Below are positions 23,371 through 35,763 of a stretch of DNA of 64,000 bases, piece after piece (within the stretch, counting starts at the first letter, position 1; each line of letters begins with the position of its first letter). The notes under the pieces were generated by a model. That model saw only the letters and a list, made by a program, of their open reading frames with translations. It did no database searches and was not told where the DNA came from. This DNA comes from Amia ocellicauda (lineage: Eukaryota; Chordata; Actinopteri; Amiiformes; Amiidae): the NCBI RefSeq assembly GCF_036373705.1, contig NC_089854.1, forward strand, positions 21,225,839 through 21,289,838. The letters run 5' to 3'. The position numbers and the translations under genes were made by a program.

Positions 23371-24648
23371 AATTTTGGCGCACTGCTGTTGCAGGAACAC
23401 CACAGCACAGATCTCAGACTAAGAATGTTTAAAGATGTAAAATAATCAAATTAAGTATGTGCAGTTTTTGCTCTACAAATACCCAAAGTTATGCACAGAT
23501 CTGATCTTTTAACAAAATATGACATCTTTATCAGTGGATTCAGAAATGTAACATTAATTATCCTTGTTCATTTGTCACCAGATACTCAGTAAGTAATGCT
23601 TAAGAGCTCAATACACTCCAGAACACACAAAAGACAAAAACACAAGTCAGTGTATAAAGACGTTTATTTTTAGTAAGCACTGAAAGGCACAACTGACATT
23701 GAAACTGCAGCAGGTAATATATACATTATATACATTAACAGTGGGTAGTTCATTGAGGAATAACTCCAGAGATGGACAGACTTCCTCTAGCAGATTCCAG
23801 AGGCCACAGCGAATCCCATCTAACAGGAGACCCTTTCAACAGACAATGTACAGCAGACACCCAGTCAGCTTGGCTGCTTTACTGTCCGTCTCTGCAGGTG
23901 GTGGAAATACAAATGGCTACTCTTTCAGAAGTAGAAGGTATTGATTACCCAATGAGGAATTATGTTTTTCAAATGGATCAATTAATTGTCTGCAAATAAA
24001 TATTTCACAATCCCTTATGTGGCCTCTCGGGGGGGGGGGGGGCTGTTTTATTACATGTACTTAATAAGTGACAACCGTGAGTCTATGTAGTAATAACCAC
24101 AATACTGCAGTACTAAAATGGGAAATAATTCACTGCACAATGAACATTATACAATTTGAAATATTTTTATTATTACTATTAAAGAAAGCTTTACAAAAGG
24201 AGTCAGTGAAGCTATAGAGCTACAAAGGATGGCCAAATATAATTTTAGTCAGGTTGAGACGAAAGCCAGAATCGACATCGAAATGAGTTCACAAACAAAA
24301 ATGTTTATTCCACGCCGCATTTCAAAGGGAACATTAAAAATATAACTGGCCTGCTAGTGTGAACCATTTCCTTGTGCACTCACACACTTTAGACACTTCT
24401 ACTTCTAAGACCAATCATGCAGCAAAATCACAAAAACACTAAGAGTTAGACATGAGCGTGTGTGTGTGTACCTGCACATGACTAACCATGTTCTCGCAGA
24501 GGGCTGATCCTAGGCCATGGTTCGAGTGGGGGTGTCATTATGGGCAGAAAAGACAGGCACACTGCATCTTGACACACTTTGGGTATGGCCCTACAGTATA
24601 GTGTTCTACCACGCACAGCACACCGGCAGATCAACGATGGAGGTGTGT

Positions 24649-24664
24649 GGGGGGGGGGGGGGGG
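24649..24664. repeat. Poly-G tract (16 G)
   Basis: One of three long G runs on the plus strand within about 1.1 kb (others at 24029-24042 and 25084-25106). Confidence 0.95.
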
Positions 24665-25083
24665 AGACGAGAACCAGAGAGCAAGTCACAGAACTGCTCA
24701 CCTGAAAGAGATGCCCCACGCAGCGCGCTTTACACGACCAACTTTACTCCTATAGTAAGTCAAAACAACCGCCCAGTGTAAAAATCAGGGAAAGAGAAGA
24801 GAACCTCGTCAGTCAATCTTAGGGGACCGAGATCCTGAGCCCGAGAATATGGCACACAGGCAGACTGTCCGAAAGGCAGCCAATACGGACACGCTGCGGG
24901 AAGGGGGTGGGGGATTTAACGGAATTCTGTCTACAGCAGGATGCAAAGTTTAAAGCAAGTTTTCCCACAACCCTTCCCATCTCCTCCCAGTGGAAAAGTA
25001 TTTTGAAGTGCATGGTATCAAAAGAAAGTTGGGGCAAAGTGCGGAGGAGCACAGCCTAAGTAGTGACCGGTTTATGAATCGAT

Positions 25084-25106
25084 GGGGGGGGGGGGGGGGG
25101 GGGGGG
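25084..25106. repeat. Poly-G tract (23 G)
   Basis: Longest homopolymer G run in the window. Its length in the real genome is uncertain because sequencing and assembly often err here. Confidence 0.95.
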
Positions 25107-28100
25107 AATGCTTGTGGGAAACACCATTACAAATACACCCCTCCCCTGACACATAAGCTCAGACAGGTCATTACTTACCCAATTAACTTACTTGTGCGCG
25201 GACTCGGAAGCATGCCAGTCCCACAGCATTGCCCAACAGAGCTACACTCGGGACTCAGAGGTACTGAAGGGTTAAGCAACAAAGACCCAGCCCAGCCCCC
25301 TCAATATGACCCGCTAGAGCCACATTCCCAGATCGGACCATAACCTCGTCAACTGGGCACCAGAGCCCTGAACACACTGACAATACTAATTGTGATGTAA
25401 TTAATCTAAACAGGTACTGCTAATACTAATAGGTTTCCCTCCCTCCTCCCTCCCTCCCTAATATAATTATGCCCGCAACCACCCCCAGCTCAGCTCCTAG
25501 GGCTTCGATATTTGAACAGTACCGAGAGGAATAGAGAGATAAATAAATAAAATACAGCAGCATAGACTGCATAGTACTTTATTACCGTTTCCAAATACAG
25601 AATATTTAACAGTAGAGCTTGATACAGGCATTGGACATTTAAAATTGAACAAGACCGAGACTGTACAGGATTTCTACAGCAGTGTGCTGCGCAGGAACGC
25701 TCTCCGTGCAACACACAACTTCTCTCTGAGGAACGGCAGGTACTTACAGAGCAAACTAACCTGAACTGCCCGTGATCTGGGATTTTTTCCTTCAAAACCA
25801 GTAAAAAGCAAGTGGAGAAATGTTGCTGCTAGTTAATAGAAACACAAATCACATTAAACGGAAGAGATGATGGGCATCTGGAAAAACTATGATGTCAGTG
25901 CCAAGTTAGTTTCACATGAAAGCCAGGTACACAAGCTGGTAATGTGACAAGATCTGTAATGCAGTTATCTCCATGATGATCAAATGGAAAGGTTTGTGTA
26001 GTGTTACCCCCCTTTGACATGCCAGTAAAAAGTTCAATTTAGAATATATTTAGCAAACAAATACAGTTTTGCTGTAAGTTGGAAAACTGCTGCTGGAAGT
26101 AAGCCAGCACATAAAAATACTTTCACTGTCTCCCCAGCAGTGTTAATCACTCAGGAAAGGCAAATTAAGATTCACACAAATCAACATTCCCATGCTTCCT
26201 GCATTTCATAAACAGTTTAAATAACAGCTAGAAAGAGCCAGTGAGTCACCTGCCAGATACTTGGCACATGATTAGGGCTACACATCTACACAGGAAAAAA
26301 CATTAGTCTGTCACCAGAAATTCATACTGAGCTCAACATTAATAGTAGAAAAACAATACAGGAAATGGCTCAAGATCAAGCAGCAAACTATTAGAGGATG
26401 TACAATGTGTCCGTTATTCAGGATTTCGGTTAAATACAGCCAGGGTCTATCCCGAAGCCAATCGCACACGCATCGGCTACACAACTAACCTCCTCAGATT
26501 TAAATAAAGTTTACAAATGAGAGGATGCCATTCGACCCATTGAAGCAGTACACAGGGAGGTTTTTTGACAAACGTGTCCCAAGCAGACTGTCAGCTGTAC
26601 GTTTTAAATTGCAAGTCGAACAGAAAAACAATTGTAAATGCTATTGGCTTACAAGAGCAATGTTCTTCGGATTCTGACTACCACACCACATTGCTTTTGT
26701 TTGGATATCTGGCTTAGTGGTGGCCCGTTTCCAAACAGTGTACGAAAAGAAATCAGAGTTTAGTCTCCGATAGTACGTGTGCGTGAATTTGCCAGTAACG
26801 TCTACTTTCGATTAGCGGCAAGTCTTTGACACATGAAATTCAAAACTAAAATCGTGTGCTTAACGCACTGCATATTAATGTCGAGCCCAGTAAGTGAGTG
26901 GAATTCCTAAACTGAACAAACAAGGGCCTTCACCAAACTTGCTACAAGTTTGGGGACATAAAAATCCAACAGCCGATCTCGCTGTGAAAACCCTTGACAA
27001 ATAAAATGGGAAAAAAAAAAGATTCGGACTTGCCTTGTACAGGGCAACACTGAGACTCGGCCTCAGCCTGTCCCGTGCCATTGCTACAGGGAGAAGAGAA
27101 ATTCTAATTTTAGCAAAACAGCCAAACTATCTTTACCATTACACATGCACTTCAAACCATAGGTCCCCTGACTAAAGTCCCTCAATTGCTGCTAAACATG
27201 AAGATTTATTGGGGCTTTTTTTGTTTGTTGATGATCTAAATCATACCCCCCCACCAACACACACACTTTTGTTTATTTGTATGTTTTTTTCCCCCCCTCC
27301 CACCAGACATTTAGTCTTTAAAGGAGAGGTTCACACGCATCGCAGAAGTGGTCATTGTAAAAGACTGTAAACTCTCTCGGGCAGGTTCACAGAATATGTG
27401 GCCGAGCATGTTCCGACAAGGTGGAAAAAGACTAGCATAGTTCGCTATCCACTGCTGCCCTTTCACCCAAGTGGACACCAATGGATTGACCAACTATATA
27501 CTTAAATGTGGCCAATTTGTGCAGATTGTGACTTTTCCACATTCAAAGCTTTAATCTCTTGACATATTCACACACTGCTGCGTTTACTTGCCTTGGGTCA
27601 ATGTCCTTACTTTGTCTTACATGACCCGAGAGACAGGACTGTTGAGAAATACCAACGAAATGCAGGAAGTCAGTGATACGTTAGCTCACTGGACACCCGT
27701 GAGGGCAGCAGAATAATACTAAAGTGAGCGAGAGGTTCAAGTGACAGCTGTTTTGACAGCGGCAGGCTCCTATTTTGGAAATCACGGTTTCTGCTTTATA
27801 GCTCAAGGACATGTAAATGTGCACTGTAATAAAATGCCTATTATAATTATGTAGTAAATTACCTACAGGCAACCCAATATTACACACTAAATGAGAAATA
27901 TGGTGTTACAAATTACATGAGAGGAGGGGGTAAACACCTCTTAGGCGTTCCAGTCAAATTTCATTGTTGAGCAAAACCAATTAAAATGATGCAATTAACT
28001 GCTCCATTGTTTCTAAATCACAGCTAAGGTTTTAATGAGAGTCTTCAATCTAGAATAGAGGGGAAAGTCTAAGTGATAAAATGTAGGCCATCATGTGGGA

Positions 28101-28877
28101 AGGGGGAAGAAAATCATCTGTTCAGATTTCACTTTGAGAAGTTTGATGGGGAAACAAAAAAAGTCTGCACACATCCCTGGACCTGCGCTACACACACTCT
28201 GTACAGGTCATACACTTACATGCACGTACAAACCTTAAGCGACGCGATCCTCCCCGGGTCATGAAAAAACAGCCTCAAGTTTTCATCACGTTTTATTACA
28301 AGAAATTTTACAACAGTACAGAAATTAATCACATGTACTACTCTACTCTGTGGCCAAAGATTAAACCTGCAACAAGACCCAATCTGAACTGATGTGTCAC
28401 AGATGCAAATGTACAAAACAGGTCGGGATAACTGTTTGATACCTGAAGCCCTCACCAAGCAAAGTTGGGGACACGAAGTCCAACAGCACCTAAAGTGCTG
28501 TGAAGGCCTCATTTTTCAGTAGAGCAATGTAATTACAGAAACTTGCCTTGATAAAGGTGGTACGTTCATGTTACTCCAGCTCCTTCAAAACATTACGAAC
28601 CACATTTACTAAACTTCACTTCTAAAAACCTAAACGAAACATGAGAAGAAAAAAAAGCCACACAGTATCAATTGCAACAACAGTTTGGTGTGTGTTTGTT
28701 TAAATAAAAGGTTATGTAAAACAGAAATGTCCCATGCGTTGCAATCTTTTTTTTTTTTTTTTTTTTTTCTCTCATCATCAAAGGGCAGGTAGACATAGTT
28801 ATTGGCTTGGCTACTAAAACACCACAAGATGAGAAAAGGTTTAATCTCCAAACCTAGTAAGAGATGGCGTGTCGGCT

Positions 28878-31800
28878 TCAATAGCGACCTCCCTGAGACA
28901 TTACAGGAGGTCTCATTCCCATAGGCGGCCGGGGGGGTCCTCCCTGGAATGGAGGGACCATGGGGGGGCCCTGCCCATATGGAGGCATTCCTCCAGGCAT
29001 AAAACCAGGCATTCCCTGGGGGGGACCTCCATATTGCCCTGGAAAGAAACAAGAAACATCAACAGGGTGTTTTTATTTAGGATTATTTAGGACATTTGCA
29101 TGGGGAAGGAAAACCTAATGCACAAAAATAGATCGACAAAGCCAGTTAAATATAGATCAAACTCATACCTTTACTATACAACTTTAGACATTTTATTTGA
29201 AGTTTTAGAAGTTAACATACCATGCATTGGATGCCTCATCCCTGGCTGCTGTGGAGGCATCCCCTGCTGCGGAGGCATCATGCCCCCCATTGGTCCGACA
29301 GGCGGGGCACCCATGTGGGTCTGCCCTGGCCTGGGAATATTCCTCTGGTATTTGGGTAACTGAGCTCTCCTTTCCTCCTAAAGGAGGGAATGGCAAAAAA
29401 CAGAGAACAGTGTTCAGATACTTTTAATATTCGTAGTATTCCCTTCTTTAACACAATAAAAAAAATAAAAGCACAGTCAAACAAGCACAATACTGGAACA
29501 ATTAACAAAAAACAAAAATACAGTCCTGTCTAAAAACCAAATCAAACCACTTAACAACTAACTGGACATTGCATTACTTACTGTTGAATGGCAAAGAATA
29601 AAATGCAAGAACTTACCAGCGAGATATCCTCATCAGGGTGGATCAACTTACTAGTTGCACTCGTTGTAGTGAGGGTAGCAGGCTTACTTGTCACAGTAGC
29701 TGGTGGTTTGGATACAGTGCTATTAGATGCATTAGTGGTCGAAGCAGTAGACTGAGTATAAGCTGGGAATGTCGGTTTAGGAGGCTCTGAGGACGTTGCA
29801 GGTGTGAGAGGTTTGAAATCGGAGCCAACTGGTCCAGACACAGCCTGCTGAGCCTGTCAGGTGAAGAGACACAATCAGCAGATTCTACCAACAACTAGCA
29901 GCGTTTCTAATGACAGACAGACATCGGCAACAAGGAACACACTGCAAGCAGCTCACTAATGGAGGAAGAATTAGTTTTAATCTTTAATTTCATGCTATGT
30001 AACGTATGGATTAAAGCTGCAAACAGTGCATCTGCTTTGAAAGGAGGACAGTCACTGCACTTAATTCTAAGCACAGCAAAGCTGAAAATAGGCACAATAC
30101 AAATCTGCGCATTCAGGTTCCACTGGGATTTGAGCGAGAAAAGCCCAATCAGATAAAATACACACACGTAGAGATGAGATTGTGGGGTTGGACAATTCAC
30201 AGATTTGTAACGATTTCCCATTAAGTCAATTCACATACATGGGCATGCAGCAAGTCACACGTGTAAGGCCATGTAATCAACAGAGCACCTTCGCTGTACT
30301 GTTAATATGCAAAGCATGGGTCCATTTTTAACTACTGCATGAAGTAGATGAGCTCTTTCAGAGTCCATTTCTTTACTCATTTATTAAATGCATTTATAAA
30401 ATGCATTGTATGCAGCTAAAAGCTAAGATCTAGTCACTGCATGCCACTATGTTTATTCTGGTGTAGCACTCATTTCACAGATTGCAGATCAGTGACAAAC
30501 TCCCGCGTACTTGTGCCGTGCTAGGGAACAGCGGTTTAGAAGAGGCGGACAGAGTGTCTGCACTGGAAACGGCTGTACTTGTACTTGTGCTCGGTACACG
30601 AGTCCCCATCTGTAGCATAAGGAAAGAGCAAACTGTGAAAACCCACTCGCAAATGGGTCAGTGTTTTCTACTCTAGAACCAGAGGCTTGTGCTCCATATG
30701 AATAATGGCTTCTGTTGACCGAACAGATTGTTCACACGGGGCCAAGACAGGATCTGAAGCCTGCCATCTTCTCCATTATTGAGGAATTTGGTTTTGTTTT
30801 ATGAGCACCAGACCGTTTTACATTTTCTATAACCCATTCCCTTCAGACCCAGACAACCCTGACCGAAGCAAAACTGAGAATCACTGCAGCTTCAAGTCTG
30901 TAGACTGAACCGACGGCAGCATCATCAAGTGCTGAACAATTCTACATTAATCAATAAACCTTCAGGAAGAAATCCGAGCTTGCCTGGCTTACCTGTCCTG
31001 CGCTGGGAAACAGTGGTTTGGTGACTGTGGGCTGAGGAGCAGGGGCTGTTGCTGCAGGCATGGCCGGCCTGTTGAGCATCCCCGGCGTGGTGACGGGGGG
31101 AGCTTGGGACAGGTGAGACATGCCTGGACGAGGTCCGACAGGTGGAGGCATGCCTGAAGGGAGAATTTAAAGATCAAATTTTAAGATCAACCAAGAAGAT
31201 CCAGATGTCCACTACATCTAGAATATCAGAGTCCTACTTTAAAAACATTGAATGATTTCTGCACCGAGTACACTAATGGCATTACAAAACACCATACAAT
31301 ATCTGAATCAGGGGTGCATTGCTAACCTACACCAAAACAGACTCCTCACCTGGGGGCATACCGGGCATCATTGGGGGCATCCCGGGTCCAGGGGGCATCA
31401 TCCCACCCATTGGCATCATACTGTGAGGAACAATATTTTTCCATTTAGCTTAGGACTACAAAACACACAAGGCTGCCAGTCACATGAAAGTGGTGCCGTT
31501 TTGAAAACAGCATAACAACATCACTTCTATACTAACACAAGGGCTTGACATGATGCTCACTTACCCTGGGGGCATTCCGGGCATTACAGGGGGCATACCG
31601 GGCATCATGGGAGGAACTCCAGGCATCATGGGGGGCATTCCTGCAAGGGGAGAGGGGTCACTGTGTTAATGGCAATAGCTACTTTATGAATAACAAAACA
31701 CCAGACAGCAAATCCCAGTTTACAAAATAATTTTGAGAATATTTCAAACAAAGCACGCCCACCCCCTCACCCCCATATTGTGTTCTCTCAGTCCTCACAG

Positions 31801-33760
31801 GTATGAACCTGGCCTTTTCTTCCTGGGGTCAAACAAAGCAGTCCAGTACCTGAGAAGTTCCCCGGTGGCATTCCCGGAGCCCCGGGCACGTGGGGCATTC
31901 CCGGCTGGGTCATGGGGGGCATAAAGCCTGTCTGGGGCTGCATTGGTTGTTGCTGGAAAGAAGGACCCGGCTCTTCTTCCTCCTCATAATCATCCGAATC
32001 CTCCTGGTTGTTCTGTTTCTTTTTCTGACTTTCAGCTGTTTCATGGAGACAAAATTATATATTTTTTCTCCCTTGCAATGCATCACATAAAACAGTCCCA
32101 CTTACCGCCTCAGGCAGACATCAATACCAAAAACAACTCCATACACAAAGGGTTTCCAAACACCATGGGATACATTTCAGTCTAAAAGTGGTCTAACCCG
32201 CAAACGTATAGTTTCCAAGCCCCCTACACAGTACACAATGCATTACACTATAAATAAATAAACAAATCACAACAAGCACGTTTCCTAAAACTAGAGCATA
32301 CTGAATTATTTGAGTGACAGGAAAAGTATGTATAAAAAAAAAACACCACGAGCAAAATAAAACACCAGAAATACAAGAGCATTAATGCAGTGACAATCAC
32401 ACTTTTCTTTCACTTTTGTTCAGGACAATGAGGGTTGGGGGGCACAGAACAGCTCCTTTCAGATAACTACCTTGTGTTTTTTGTTCTAGTACCCGTCTCC
32501 TCTCTTCCATGTCCTTTTCTGGAATACCTTCCATGCCATAGATCTCCAATTCAATGTCCGTCCTGCCAGGTATCGCATTGGGAACACCATCTATTGTTTC
32601 TTTGTGAACCTACATCAAAAGACAGGGCATTTTATCTTGCGTTGACAACGAGGCACATCAAAACTACTGGGACAATGCATTATACCTCAGCTTCTCAAAC
32701 AAAGCACAATCATAACAGACAACAGCCCTGTCAAGAAGTTAAAAAGTACTGTGAAGAAAGAGCTTACCTGCATACAATGAATAGCTAAGCCCGGGCCCGT
32801 GTATAGTTTTTTATGACATATATGACACTTGAAGTGTTTTGCTTTCTGGTGCTGTATAAGAATCTTCTCGTCGTCAAAATCTCTGTTGCAGTACCTGTGC
32901 AGTTTCAGTTAAGGTCAACATTTAACAAGACAAAAACATTTAAATGCGCCCATCCATTCACATTCACACAATCCCCCCACCGCCCACGAAACTACGCAGA
33001 AGATGCAGGCATTGCAGGGGTACAAATCAACGAGACATTTACATCTAGACAACAAATAGGTCCACAACTTTCCGAAACACAAGCCTTAATACAGCTTAAC
33101 GCCGGACAGAGTGACCTTCTCGACAAATAACATCAAAAATACCCTAATTTCTTCTGCTACTTCCCTATTTATTCATTTTCAGTTCACTTAATCAACATAT
33201 AAATCAAGCCCGTTTAACCCGGAACTCTACACAGCAAGCTCTGTACACAGTCGGACCAAAACACAAGAGACACACCGGAAATATCGCGGTATCTCCCACC
33301 ACATCCGCTTCCCTGCGTTTATATAACAGCTTAGGTAACGATTTATGTTGTTATTGCTCACCCTCGTATGAAAGCATCAATCTCGTGTTTTTATTTGTAA
33401 CAGCGATATAAAACACCCACAACTCACGTGAATCCCAACGATCGACGCGACACCCCCGCCTCGACTGAAATAAAACGACATTTATATATTTTTACACTAC
33501 GTGGTTACCGTTTCGGTGTAAAACAGACGTTGAAAACACGCACTTCAATCGATATACAAGACGCCCCCAGAGACAGGAGAGCGGGGGGCCTTTGTCCGTC
33601 CTGCCCCGGCAAAGCGCGCTGTAATGGCGGCCTTATCGTTTCGATCACATCCCGACACCCACAAACACACTCGTTCGCCACAGGGGCCCGAAGAAAAGTC
33701 GACCGCCCGAAAAGGATACCAGCACCACGGCTTCATCTGCTTCTTCTTCTTCCTTCCCAT
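28878..33760 (-). CDS. znf207: ZNF207 / BuGZ, spindle-assembly zinc-finger protein (11 coding exons)
   Basis: BuGZ binds and stabilises BUB3, loads it onto kinetochores, binds microtubules and aids spindle assembly; it also interacts with spliceosomal proteins. Exons on the minus strand: 33720-33760, 32768-32894, 32471-32609, 31850-32035, 31565-31640, 31350-31420, 30993-31153, 30511-30609, 29617-29853, 29221-29377, 28878-29038. All junctions are GT-AG and in phase, giving 484 aa (human about 480-495). The start [15 protein letters not shown] sits in a strong Kozak context. Two C2H2 fingers lie at residues about 13-60 ([15 protein letters not shown] and [17 protein letters not shown]). Exons 4-7 encode a low-complexity Pro/Gly/Met region (repeats like MPPMMPGMP) needed for coacervation. 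Exon 9 carries the GLEBS BUB3-binding motif ([11 protein letters not shown]) continuing into [11 protein letters not shown]. The end is MSQGGRY then TGA. It is divergently arranged with SPHK1. Confidence 0.97.
30511..30609 (-). other. znf207: ZNF207 cassette exon (33 codons, phase 0)
   Basis: Encodes [21 protein letters not shown], corresponding to the human segment starting MGTPVTSSSTAS and ending STAQ, which is absent from some human isoforms. It is 99 nt and phase 0 on both sides, so skipping keeps the frame. Its donor (GCACAA/gtacgc) departs from consensus, consistent with regulated inclusion. Confidence 0.8.
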
Positions 33761-33960
33761 GGTTTGGGTTTAGTCTGAGCCGGAGAAAATGCACAGAGAG
33801 AGGCGAGGCGAGGCGAGGCGAGGCGAGGCGAACACACCGCCTACAAAGATAGCAGAGAAAATGGCGTCTCCGGCCCGACAGGCTTCTCACTCTTCCCACA
33901 ATCCTCCGCGGCAGATAACCATTCAACCCCCTGACTTATCAGTGGTGGAAATGCGCGGAC
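33430..33960 (-). promoter_or_regulatory. CpG-rich promoter and 5' UTR of ZNF207
   Basis: High CpG density surrounds the ZNF207 start codon on both sides. The minus-strand leader at about 33761-33870 includes GCCATTTTCTCT, and a tandem AGGCG/CGCCT block lies at 33799-33832. The next plus-strand gene starts 2 kb away, so the promoter may be bidirectional, which is not shown. Confidence 0.55.
33799..33832. repeat. Tandem pentamer (AGGCG)n in the ZNF207 leader
   Basis: About 6-7 copies of a 5-bp unit, in the transcribed 5' leader of ZNF207 (CGCCT on its sense strand). Confidence 0.9.
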
Positions 33961-35695
33961 CGTGTGTCAGTCAATTACATATAATTACTTTAAACAATAC
34001 TTAGTTTTGCCTACAGACCGCTTAATAATCGGACGCATTGAGGCAGAATCGTTTTTTTGTGTGTTGTTTTGCAGTGCCTTTAATACAGTTACTTGTGTTT
34101 CTGTTACATTCAGTAAGAGGATTATCTTGAAACAAAAACACAACTTTTTATTGTTTTTGATCTCTGTCTGCAAACAAATAATCAGTTTTAATGTGTCCAC
34201 TTTTTAAAGTGTTGTTTTTATGTGTTGTGTCACATAAACCAAGACTGTGTCCGGCCTGCTGTTACATATTATTACAGAGACTTCTGGGAAACTGAGTTCT
34301 GATTAGATGTTTGTCAGAACTGCCTTTTCATTGGGGGAAACCATGCATGTGTTTATTCCTTTACATACCGTTTTAATGACAATGCAAACGTATAAAATAA
34401 CCCCATTGTATTACGATGATTGCTGTTATTATAAGTTGTAATAGTGTCAGATGCTGAATAGTCGTAGAAGCTGTTAGTAGTGAGATTAATGAAACAACTC
34501 AGTTTCCCCTTTTCAAATAGTATTATACGATTTCAAAACCTATTTCGCTTTATTATGACGCATGTGGTGTATTCCCTTCTTGTGAATTTTGTTTTCACAA
34601 CTGCAAAGGCAAATCAGCTGACTCACTAATCCAAACATTTCTATTGCACCATGTGGTCTGAACACCCAGACGCTTCATCACACAACACACTCAGTAAAGT
34701 AAATACACACCAATCATCTGCAGATGTACAAAAATGTATAATTTATTTTCTCTTCCTTCTCATGCTCATGTAACCATGCTCTCCCACAAGGGCTGACCTG
34801 GGCCCTGTGCGAGAGCCGGTGTGAGTAATGCTGAGGTCACCGCACTCCAGATCTGCTCTGAATAACTTCCTCCTAAATTGCTCTGCGCAATCTGGGCAAA
34901 AACTGCAATCTTGGGAAATACTGTCACACAAACTGCAGGCGGGGAGAAGACATCTAGGGCTTCACCATCAACAATAATAATGATGATAATGTGCATCTGT
35001 GCTTCATACACACATTTATTGCAAATGATCATTGGTATGTGAGTGTGTGTAAACTCAAAAAAGTGCCAGTACCACACAGGAAATACACACTTCTCAATAC
35101 ATGGTTAACGATGATCTGTATGTATGCAATGCAATGAGGTCAGCTGGGCCGAACGTGGCCAGCTGTTGAATTGTACTTTGCTTATTATTTCTAAGTTATT
35201 AAACTGGGTTATGATGTCCCCTTTGGCAGGGGTCTGTCAGCAACGTCATTACACGTGTCGGCTCGATTGTAATCTGCACAGAAACTCCCTTGACCCGTTT
35301 TCTGAGCAGCTCTCTCAGCGCTGCAACAACAGCATGCTTCTTCTGATGATGAAGATGAAGATGATGATTAATGACCCTCTATTGTGTGCATTGCACTTGA
35401 CCAAGAAAGACACACACACACATTGAGCATGCACGCAAGACGACGCTGCAGGAAATCGAGATAATTGAATAGGACGTGAAACAGTTTCTGCCAAAAGTGC
35501 ACTGATGTGCGCACGGGTGGAAGAGGGCTGTCAGTCTCGGTATGGAAGTGCTGCCATTGCCTGTACAGGCGCCAGGGGGCGGCTTCAGCCCCTCTCCCAC
35601 ACGCCGCACCGATGGGGTCCGATGACTCCGGCAGCGCTGAACTCACATCTCCACTGCAGCTGGAAGTGCCAGGCAGGCAGTCGCCGTCTCCTCGG

Positions 35696-35726
<31 letters not shown>

Positions 35727-35763
35727 AGATCTTCCTCATCCCTCCCTCACCTCTCCGGCTGCA
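33961..35763. other. Spacer between ZNF207 and SPHK1, SPHK1 promoter side
   Basis: No coding exon seen. An AT-rich part (33961-35100) is followed by GC-richer DNA leading to SPHK1, with a (CT)n tract at about 35697-35721 roughly 45 bp before the ATG, probably in its 5' UTR. Confidence 0.45.

Larger units (their letters stand above)
21162..23640. other. 3' UTR of SAMD9L-like copy 2, then intergenic DNA
   Basis: PolyA signals at 21367 and 21760 end the upstream gene. Beyond them I see no coding exon or transposon end. The main structure is a diverged direct repeat pair listed separately. Short open frames at 21869, 22170 and 22691 show no recognisable protein. Confidence 0.45.
23641..28877. 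other. Intergenic DNA and probable long 3' UTR of ZNF207
   Basis: No coding exon is supported. On the minus strand, AATAAA signals lie at 28292-28297 and 27205-27210 and further ones near 25583, 24305 and 23663, so ZNF207 transcripts may end at several sites. G tracts lie at 24029-24042, 24649-24664 and 25084-25106, and a T tract at about 28748-28769. The largest open frames here match nothing I recognise. Confidence 0.45.

Noticed and set aside
33799-33832. Short tandem array considered as a CRISPR-like repeat
   Set aside because: It is a contiguous pentamer repeat without spacers, in a vertebrate 5' UTR.
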